In this document: in pieces, positions 6,432 to 11,569 of the stretch
Layout: the number at the start of each line of letters is the position of its first letter
How positions within the stretch are numbered: position 1 is the first letter of the stretch
Assembly: GCA_016207445.1 (NCBI GenBank)
Contig: JACQPS010000323.1
Location: 1 to 11,569 of the forward strand
Reading direction: 5' to 3'
DNA: 11,569 nt
Source: Gemmatimonadota bacterium
Lineage (GTDB): Bacteria; Gemmatimonadota; Gemmatimonadetes; Longimicrobiales; RSA9
The notes under the pieces: generated by a model
Database searches by the model: none
What the model was told of the DNA's origin: nothing
What the model saw: only the letters and a program-made list of their open reading frames with translations
Position numbers and translations under genes: made by a program

Positions 6432-7520
6432 ATGCAAGATCTGATTCGGCAGTGGGACGGGGAGAGCGTCGTGGTTCGCTACGACCGCCCCTCGGACGCC
6501 TGGATCTTCATCGTGATTCACGATCGCACGCTGGGCATGGCGATGGGTGGTTGCCGGCTGAAGGTGTATCCGACGCCCAACGATGCACTGCGCGATGCGC
6601 TGCGGCTGGCGGAGGGGATGACGCTGAAGTGGGCGGCCATCGACTTCCCGTTCGGTGGCGGCAAAGCCGTGCTGGCGCCGTCCGCGCCGGTCGAAGGAAA
6701 GGTACGCGAGGGTCTCCTGCTGCGCTTCGGTGAGCTGGTCGAGTCGCTGGGCGGGACCTACGGCACGGGGGTGGACCTGGGAACGACGCCAGCGGACATG
6801 AACATCATCGGCCGCACCACTTCGCGCGTGTTTGGCCGCACGCCGGAGCACGGCGGCACCGGCGACCCGGGTCCCTGGACGGCGCTGGGGGTCTTCTCCG
6901 GCATGAAGGCCGCGTGCGCGCGCGCCTTCGGCACGCGCGACCTGGCCGGCCGCAGCGTGCTGGTGCAGGGCGTGGGCGGAGTCGGTGGCCCGCTCGCCCG
7001 GCGCCTGCACGAGGCGGGCGCGCGCGTGCTCGTGACGGACGCGCTGCCGGACCGCGCGGCCCGGGCCGCCGCGCAGCTCGGGGCGCAGGTCGTCGCCCCC
7101 GAAGAGGCGTACGACACGGAATGCGACGTCTTCGCCCCGTGCGCCATCGGCGGCGTGCTCAACCGGCGCAGCATTGCGCGGCTGTGCTGCCGCATCGTGG
7201 CCGGTTCGGGGAACAATCAGCTCGAGGAGGCTGCGGACGCCGAACGGCTGCACGAGCGCGGCATCCTGTACGTGCCCGATTTCGTGATCAACGCCGGCGG
7301 CGCCATCGCGCACGGCGCGCTCGAGGTGTTGGGCTGGGCCCGCAACCAGGTCGAGGCGCGCGTGCTTCGCATCGGCGAGACGGTCGGCGAGATTCTGGAG
7401 GACGCCGCGCGTCAGGGCGAATCGCCGCTGCGGGAGGCGGAGCGCCGGGCGCAGCGCGTCCTGCGCGCCGCGCGCGAGAAACGGACCGAGCCCGCCGCCG
7501 CAGCGCTCGCATCGCGCTGA
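6432..7520 (+). CDS. Glu/Leu/Phe/Val-type NAD-dependent amino-acid dehydrogenase (leucine dehydrogenase-like)
   Basis: This 362-residue cytoplasmic enzyme should oxidatively deaminate a branched-chain or aromatic amino acid to the 2-oxo acid with NAD+. The N-terminal catalytic domain has GGCR (39-42), Lys66 in MTLK, GGGK with Lys78, and Asp115 in DLGTTPADMN. These are the catalytic and substrate-binding residues known from leucine dehydrogenase. The Rossmann domain begins at QGVGGVGG (179-186), and Asp203 at the end of the second strand favours NAD over NADP. NQL (262-264) and VINAGGAI (285-292) complete the family pattern. Length is normal. Against Bacillus leucine dehydrogenase, the side-chain pocket appears changed (ours Met38, Gly113, Ala291, His294), so phenylalanine or another substrate is possible. 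AAGGAAGG lies 2 nt before ATG 6432 (a little close), making this start convincing. It is followed after 17 bp by an ABC ATPase gene. Confidence 0.92.
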   Translation: MQDLIRQWDGESVVVRYDRPSDAWIFIVIHDRTLGMAMGGCRLKVYPTPNDALRDALRLAEGMTLKWAAIDFPFGGGKAVLAPSAPVEGKVREGLLLRFGELVESLGGTYGTGVDLGTTPADMNIIGRTTSRVFGRTPEHGGTGDPGPWTALGVFSGMKAACARAFGTRDLAGRSVLVQGVGGVGGPLARRLHEAGARVLVTDALPDRAARAAAQLGAQVVAPEEAYDTECDVFAPCAIGGVLNRRSIARLCCRIVAGSGNNQLEEAADAERLHERGILYVPDFVINAGGAIAHGALEVLGWARNQVEARVLRIGETVGEILEDAARQGESPLREAERRAQRVLRAAREKRTEPAAAALASR

Positions 7521-7537
7521 GCGTCAGGCAGCAACGA

Positions 7538-8512
7538 ATGCTGAGCCGCTCGTCGCCCGATCCGGACCTCTCGTCTGCTCTCCCTCCGGCCGCGGTGCGC
7601 TGCCGCGGCCTGATCAAGCGCTACGACGACGTGGTGGCCGTGGATGGCCTCGACCTCGAGGTCCGGAGCGGGGAGTGCTTCGGCCTGCTCGGGCCGAACG
7701 GGGCGGGGAAGACGACCACCATCGAGATCCTCGAGGGGCTGCTCGAGCCGGATGCCGGCTCGGTCGAGGTGCTCGGCCTGACCTGGGCCCACGGCGCGCG
7801 CGCGCTGCGCGAGCGGCTGGGCGTGCAGCTCCAGGAGACGCGGCTCGCGGACAAGCTCACGGTCGAGGAGACGGTTCGGCTCTTCCGCAGCTTCTACCGC
7901 CGCGGCCGCCCGGTCCAGGAAGTGCTCGAGGCGGTGCAGCTCACGGAGAAGCGCAGGTCCTGGGTGAGCCGGCTCTCGAGCGGGCAGCGGCAGCGGCTGG
8001 CGGTCGCGTGCGCGCTCGTGAGCGAGCCGGACCTGCTCTTTCTGGACGAGCCCACCACCGGGCTCGACCCGCAGTCGCGCCGCTCGCTCTGGGAGCTGAT
8101 CGAGCGCTTCCGCGCCGCCGGCCGCACCGTGCTCTTGACCACCCACTACATGGAGGAGGCGGCCCGGCTGTGCGACCGTGTGGCCATCATGGACCACGGC
8201 CGCATCCTCGCGCTGGGCACGCCCGCCGAGCTGGTCGCGTCGCTCGGCGCGGAGCACGTGCTCGAGTTCTCGCTGGCCGATGGCGGGGGCGGCTTGTCGG
8301 ACGCGGAGCTGCGGGCGCTCCCCGGCGTCACGCGCGTGCGCGAGTCGAACGGTCGCATCGCCCTCACGGTGAGGGAGGTCCACACCACGGTGCCGGCGCT
8401 GCTGGACGAGCTGCGCCGCCGCGGCGCCTCGCTCGCCAGCCTGAGCACCCACCACGCCACGCTCGAGGACGTGTTCATGGTGCTCACCGGGAGGCGCTTG
8501 CGCGATGAGTAG
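7538..8512 (+). CDS. ABC-2 type transporter ATP-binding subunit
   Basis: This 324-residue ATPase powers the permease encoded next to it. All nucleotide-binding motifs are intact: Walker A GPNGAGKTT (52-60), Q-loop near Gln99, signature LSSGQ (146-150), Walker B LLFLDEP (166-172), D-loop GLDP (175-178) and switch His203. About 100 C-terminal residues after the ATPase core resemble the extension common in drug- and lipid-exporting ABC-2 ATPases (DUF4162-like), ending with the usual LEDVFMVLTGR. The ATPase core starts near residue 22 after a Pro/Ser-rich leader. ATG 7538 is 17 bp after the dehydrogenase stop, with only a weak AGG upstream, so co-transcription with the dehydrogenase is likely. 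It overlaps the permease start by 8 bp, indicating translational coupling. Cargo is unknown. Confidence 0.95.
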   Translation: MLSRSSPDPDLSSALPPAAVRCRGLIKRYDDVVAVDGLDLEVRSGECFGLLGPNGAGKTTTIEILEGLLEPDAGSVEVLGLTWAHGARALRERLGVQLQETRLADKLTVEETVRLFRSFYRRGRPVQEVLEAVQLTEKRRSWVSRLSSGQRQRLAVACALVSEPDLLFLDEPTTGLDPQSRRSLWELIERFRAAGRTVLLTTHYMEEAARLCDRVAIMDHGRILALGTPAELVASLGAEHVLEFSLADGGGGLSDAELRALPGVTRVRESNGRIALTVREVHTTVPALLDELRRRGASLASLSTHHATLEDVFMVLTGRRLRDE

Positions 8513-9548
8513 GCTGGAACACGCCCCGCTCGCGCAGCTCACGCTCGCCCGCATCCGCGAGTTCGGGCGGGAGCCGGAAGCCGTCTTCTGGACCTTCTTC
8601 TTTCCGATCGTGCTCGCGTTTGCGCTCGGCATCGCGTTCCGCGAGCGCGGTCCCGAGCGCGTATGGGTGGGCGTGCAGGCCGGCCCCGGCGCGCGCGCTC
8701 TCGCGGCGGCGCTCCAGGGCGCGGACAACCTGCGCGTGCGGGTGCTCGAACCCGCAGTGGCCGGCGAGGCGCTGCGGGATGGCGACGTCGCCCTCGTCAT
8801 CGTGCCGGGCGGCGCGCGCGTGACGTACCGCTACGATCCCACTCGCCCCGAGAGCCGGCTCGCGCGCCTCGCCACCGATGACGCGCTCCAGCGCGCGGCG
8901 GGGCGGCGTGACCGGGTCGCCGTTTCGGAGGAGGCGGTGGAGGAGCGCGGCTCGCGCTACATCGATTTTCTCATCCCGGGGCTCATCGGCTTGAACCTGC
9001 TCGGCACCGGGCTCTGGGGCGTGGGCTATACCGTCGTGCGCATGCGCACCGGCAAGCTGCTCAAGCGGCTGCTGGCCACGCCCATGCGGCGCAGCCACTT
9101 CCTGCTTTCGTTCATGCTCGCGCGGTTGGGGTTCCTGGCCGCCGAGCTCGCGCTGCTCCTGTTCTTCGCCTGGGTGGCGTTCGGCGTGGGCGTGCGCGGG
9201 TCGCTCGCCACGCTCGCCTTCATCGCGGCGCTGGGTGCCTTCGCCTTCACCGGCGTGGGGCTGCTCGTGGCCAGCCGCGCCAGGACGCTCGAGGGCGTGT
9301 CCGGGCTCATGAACCTCGCGGCGGTACCCATGTGGGTCCTCTCCGGCATTTTCTTTTCCGCCGAACATTTTCCCGACGTCATGCAGCCGTTCATCCGCGC
9401 GCTGCCGCTCACCGCCCTGGTGGACGCGCTGCGCGCGGTCATGCTGGACGGCGCGCCGCTGGCCGCCACCGCCGGCTGGCTCGGGATCGTGGCGCTCTGG
9501 GGTGCCGGCTGCTTCGGCGCCGCGCTGGCGATGTTCCGCTGGCGCTGA
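8505..9548 (+). CDS. ABC-2 type transporter permease subunit
   Basis: This 347-residue membrane protein forms the channel for the ATPase encoded upstream. It has one N-terminal membrane segment (about 27-45) followed by an extracytoplasmic domain of about 105 residues. Five more segments follow at about 153-178, 199-225, 231-257, 264-285 and 318-343. The family-typical YIDFLIPGLIGLNLL stands at the start of the second segment and LKRLLATPMRR in the cytoplasmic loop. This is the ABC-2 exporter layout used for drugs, lipids or polysaccharides; which applies is not visible. GGGAGG sits 10 nt before the ATG, and the start lies inside the ATPase gene by 8 bp. No further export component such as a membrane-fusion protein is adjacent. 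Confidence 0.93.
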   Translation: MSRLEHAPLAQLTLARIREFGREPEAVFWTFFFPIVLAFALGIAFRERGPERVWVGVQAGPGARALAAALQGADNLRVRVLEPAVAGEALRDGDVALVIVPGGARVTYRYDPTRPESRLARLATDDALQRAAGRRDRVAVSEEAVEERGSRYIDFLIPGLIGLNLLGTGLWGVGYTVVRMRTGKLLKRLLATPMRRSHFLLSFMLARLGFLAAELALLLFFAWVAFGVGVRGSLATLAFIAALGAFAFTGVGLLVASRARTLEGVSGLMNLAAVPMWVLSGIFFSAEHFPDVMQPFIRALPLTALVDALRAVMLDGAPLAATAGWLGIVALWGAGCFGAALAMFRWR

Positions 9549-9566
9549 GTGCGGCACGCGGCCGCG

Positions 9567-9578
9567 GAGCACGTGCTC
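9567..9578. promoter_or_regulatory. 12-bp perfect palindrome upstream of the GH6 promoter
   Basis: GAGCACGTGCTC is an exact dyad without spacer, 18 bp after the permease stop. It lies 11 bp before the -35 box of the candidate GH6 promoter. The place suits an operator for the cellulase gene. As RNA it could also fold at the end of the ABC transcript, but there is no T-run. Confidence 0.35.
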
Positions 9579-9589
9579 GCGCGCTCCCC

Positions 9590-9618
9590 TTGCGGCGCCT
9601 CCCACATATGTTTACCTT
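9590..9618 (+). promoter_or_regulatory. Candidate promoter P1 for the GH6 gene
   Basis: TTGCGG (9590-9595) and TACCTT (9613-9618) are 17 bp apart, within TTTACCTTG. A very similar TTACATTG stands in the candidate promoter of the last gene in the window. Transcription from here would leave a leader of about 110 nt. Confidence 0.4.
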
Positions 9619-9631
9619 GCCGCGCAACCGC

Positions 9632-9659
9632 TTGCCACGCCGCGCATTCGAGCCACAAT
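9632..9659 (+). promoter_or_regulatory. Candidate promoter P2 for the GH6 gene
   Basis: TTGCCA (9632-9637, 5 of 6 matches to the sigma70 -35 box) and CACAAT (9654-9659, 4 of 6 to the -10 box) are 16 bp apart. A start near 9666 would give a leader of about 70 nt before ATG 9737. P1 and P2 may be alternatives or may both act; sequence alone cannot decide. Confidence 0.4.
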
Positions 9660-9736
9660 CCACGCGAAACCGACTTGCTGAATCGGGCCGGGCCTCCTGA
9701 GCGACGGCTCCGCCCAACCCCGGGAGTGGTACGACG

Positions 9737-11401
9737 ATGTCCCCCCGCCTTTCCGGCCGCCTGCGCGCGCTCGTGGGCGCCGCCGCGCTACTCATGCTCC
9801 CGGTCGCGGGGTGCCAGGACTCCCCGCTCCACCCCGGGACATCCCCCCAGTCCGACCATCTTCCGGCGACGCTGGAGATCTGGTGGCCGACCGAGGGGGC
9901 TTCCGTGTCCGGCACCACGAAGTTCCAGGCCCGGCTCCCGGACTGGGATCTCAGCAAGTACCAGATGTACTGGGAAGTCGATGGCGGCCGCTGGAACTGG
10001 ATGAGCGACAGCCAGGTCGAAGGACCGCACAAGGAAGCGGTGGTGGACGTGTCGTCGTGGAACTGGCGCGGCGCCGGGCCGTACGCGGTCACGTTCATCG
10101 TCAGGAACAAACGCAGGCACGTCCTGGCCAAGCGCAGCGTGACGATCTACGTCGGAACCCGCCCCGCAGTGGCATCCGTGACCGTCTCCCCCGCGAGCGT
10201 GAGCGTGGAAGTAGGCCAGACCGCGCAGCTCACCGCGGCCGTGCGTGACGCGTCCGGCAACACGCTGGCGGACCGGAGCGTCACGTGGAGCTCCTCCGAC
10301 GCATCGCTGGCGACGGTGAGCGCGACCGGCGTGGTCACGGGTGTGGCGGCGGGCGCGGCGACGGTGCGCGCGACCGCGGAGGGTCAGAGCGGCAGCGCGA
10401 GCATCACGGTCAGGACGGTGGTCGATTCCACGCCGAGCACGAATCCCTTCGCGAACGTCTCCTTCTATCGGGATCCGTACTCGCGGGCGAGGAAAACGGC
10501 CGACCAGTGGTACGCCGCGGGCCGCACGGCCGACGCGGAGCAAATGGAAAAGCTGGCGCAGACGGCGCAGGCCGATTGGTTCGGCGACTGGAACAGCGAC
10601 ATCTATCAGGCCGTCTACAGCCGTGCGAGCACGATTCTCCTCGCGAACGCGCTCCCCGTTTTCATCCTGTACAACATCCCCGGCCGCGATTGCAACGGCT
10701 ATTCGGCCGGCGGATCCAGCACGGTCGATGCCTATCGCACCTGGATCGACCGCGTCGCGGCCGGCGTCGGCGACGCGCTCGCCGCGTCCACGGGTCCGAC
10801 GCGGGCCGTGCTCTTGCTGGAGCCGGACGCGCTGCCCGGCATGGACTGCCTCCCGGCCCTCGATCAGGAGAACCGGATTCAGCTGATCCGTGAGGCCACG
10901 CAGCGGCTGAAGCAGGTGCCGGGCGTCTCCGTCTACCTTGACGCCGGTCATCCGCAGTGGAAGTCCGCGAGTGTGATGGCCGACCGGCTCGCGCGCGCGG
11001 GCCTCGACTCCGCCGACGGCTTTTCGCTGAACGTATCGAACTACACCTACGACGCCGACAACATCACGTACGGCGAGCGGGTCTCGAGTCTGGTCGGCGG
11101 CAAGCACTTCATCGTCGACTCGAGCCGGAACGGGCTCGGCCCCACGCCCGATGACGAGTGGTGCAACCCGTACGGCCGCGGACTCGGGCGGCAGTCGACG
11201 GCGGCCACCGGCCATGCGCTCGTGGATGCGTTCTTCTGGCTGAAGAAGCCGGGCGAGTCGGACGGCTCCTGCAACGGCGGCCCGTCCGCCGGGAGCTGGT
11301 GGGCGGAGTCGAACAACCCGGATCAGAACCACGCGCTCGGGCTGGCGCGGCGCGCGCCGTGGGCGTTGACGGGCGAGGTGGCATCCGTAGCGGGCGGATG
11401 A
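9737..11401 (+). CDS. GH6 cellulase-type lipoprotein with Trp-rich and Big_2 Ig-like domains
   Basis: This 554-residue protein should hydrolyse beta-1,4-glucan (cellulose-type) while anchored by lipid. The lipobox is VAGC with Cys26, followed by a Pro-rich linker. Residues about 44-140 form a compact domain with eight Trp, including WNW twice. Residues about 145-226 are a Big_2 Ig-like domain (VASVTVSPASVSVEVGQ...SDASLATVSATGVVTGVAAG). The GH6 domain covers about 235-548: YNIPGRDC with Asp318, LEPDA with the acid Asp364, YLDAGH, GFSLNVSN, HFIVDSSRNG, and KKPGESDG with Asp509. Cys319/Cys371 and Cys476/Cys512 match the two conserved GH6 disulfides. The short loop between GESDG and SWW suggests an open, endoglucanase-like cleft, an inference. 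GGGAG stands about 10 nt before ATG 9737. The gene is probably monocistronic, with its own promoter region. Family is very sure; endo versus exo mode is not. Confidence 0.95.
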   Translation: MSPRLSGRLRALVGAAALLMLPVAGCQDSPLHPGTSPQSDHLPATLEIWWPTEGASVSGTTKFQARLPDWDLSKYQMYWEVDGGRWNWMSDSQVEGPHKEAVVDVSSWNWRGAGPYAVTFIVRNKRRHVLAKRSVTIYVGTRPAVASVTVSPASVSVEVGQTAQLTAAVRDASGNTLADRSVTWSSSDASLATVSATGVVTGVAAGAATVRATAEGQSGSASITVRTVVDSTPSTNPFANVSFYRDPYSRARKTADQWYAAGRTADAEQMEKLAQTAQADWFGDWNSDIYQAVYSRASTILLANALPVFILYNIPGRDCNGYSAGGSSTVDAYRTWIDRVAAGVGDALAASTGPTRAVLLLEPDALPGMDCLPALDQENRIQLIREATQRLKQVPGVSVYLDAGHPQWKSASVMADRLARAGLDSADGFSLNVSNYTYDADNITYGERVSSLVGGKHFIVDSSRNGLGPTPDDEWCNPYGRGLGRQSTAATGHALVDAFFWLKKPGESDGSCNGGPSAGSWWAESNNPDQNHALGLARRAPWALTGEVASVAGG

Positions 11402-11416
11402 GCGCGGCCGCCGCGC
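11402..11416 (+). terminator. Possible hairpin directly after the GH6 stop
   Basis: GCGCGG-CCG-CCGCGC is a perfect 6-bp GC stem with a 3-nt loop, beginning on the base after the TGA. No T-run follows, so it is not a classic intrinsic terminator. It may stabilise the 3' end or act with Rho. Confidence 0.25.
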
Positions 11417-11458
11417 CACGCTGCCGATCGAAACTCGCTTCAGCCCCCGCCCCTGCCG

Positions 11459-11488
11459 TTGTTTGCCCCCGGGCCCGGCGCTTACATT
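11459..11488 (+). promoter_or_regulatory. Candidate promoter for the last gene, placed for a leaderless mRNA
   Basis: TTGTTT (11459-11464) and TACATT (11483-11488) are separated by 18 bp. The ATG of the next gene is only 8 bp after the -10 box and has no Shine-Dalgarno sequence before it. Transcription starting 7-9 bp downstream of the -10 would begin at or next to the ATG. Confidence 0.45.
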
Positions 11489-11496
11489 GCCCCGCC

Positions 11497-11569
11497 ATGC
11501 CCGCCAAAAACCTGCACGAATTCCTGAACGACCTTGAGCGCCGCGGCGAGCTGGTGCGCATCCGCGAGC
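11497..11569 (+). CDS. Probable UbiD-family decarboxylase, N-terminal fragment cut by window end
   Basis: Only the first 24 residues are present: MPAKNLHEFLNDLERRGELV followed by RIRE. The pattern of a helix DLREFL-x-x-LE-x-RGELVRI is characteristic of the N-terminus of UbiD-type decarboxylases. These use prenylated FMN to decarboxylate aromatic acids, for example in ubiquinone or menaquinone synthesis. The ATG at 11497 lacks a Shine-Dalgarno but lies just behind a candidate promoter. The family call rests on this short motif alone; the substrate and the rest of the protein are outside the window. Confidence 0.7.
   Translation, partial: MPAKNLHEFLNDLERRGELVRIRE

Noticed and set aside
7412..8800. 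462-codon minus-strand frame over the ABC genes
   Set aside because: It spans three clear plus-strand genes with intact motifs; low-complexity translation.

Overview
This is a high-GC window with densely packed genes and no RNA genes, insertion sequences or CRISPR. The likely host is a soil-type bacterium, and Gemmatimonadota is my best guess. The guess rests on three things: two lipoprotein signal peptides ending in Cys-Gly-Asp-Ser or Cys-Gln-Asp-Ser followed by Pro-rich linkers, a bacterial Ig-like (Big_2) domain fused to a hydrolase, and the very high GC. I infer the phylum from gene style only; no marker gene is present.

Layout. A secreted GH13 alpha-amylase-family enzyme lies on the minus strand (41-1675). 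A 258-bp divergent intergenic region (1676-1933) separates it from a plus-strand run: a lipoprotein alpha-amylase of the animal-like GH13 type (1934-3571), a secreted M24 metallopeptidase (3613-4971) and a 90-residue helical protein of unknown function (4980-5252). A convergent EamA/DMT transporter follows on the minus strand (5307-6269). A second divergent intergenic region (6270-6431) leads to a Leu/Phe/Val-type amino-acid dehydrogenase (6432-7520). Close behind it are an ABC-2 ATPase and permease pair (7538-8512 and 8505-9548, overlapping by 8 bp). After a 188-bp promoter region comes a GH6 cellulase-type lipoprotein with an Ig-like N-terminus (9737-11401). The window ends inside the start of a probable UbiD-family decarboxylase (11497 to the edge).

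Function. Three of the ten genes encode exported polysaccharide hydrolases: two for alpha-glucans (starch, glycogen, maltodextrins) and one for beta-1,4-glucan. With the exported peptidase they suggest scavenging of polymers outside the cytoplasm. The amino-acid dehydrogenase, ABC-2 exporter and drug/metabolite transporter look like ordinary neighbours; I see no evidence that they form one pathway with the hydrolases.

Most unusual signals. (1) A 17-18 bp element repeated 41 bp apart upstream of the minus-strand amylase, with a third near-copy upstream of the EamA gene. (2) A CGCGGAGG tandem repeat forming a long hairpin immediately before the lipoprotein amylase, which makes its start ambiguous. 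(3) A Trp-rich N-terminal domain on the GH6 enzyme that could be an undescribed binding module. (4) Loss of one chloride-ligand Arg in the animal-type amylase. (5) A promoter placed so that the last gene may be transcribed leaderless. I do not see a clear new multi-gene system.
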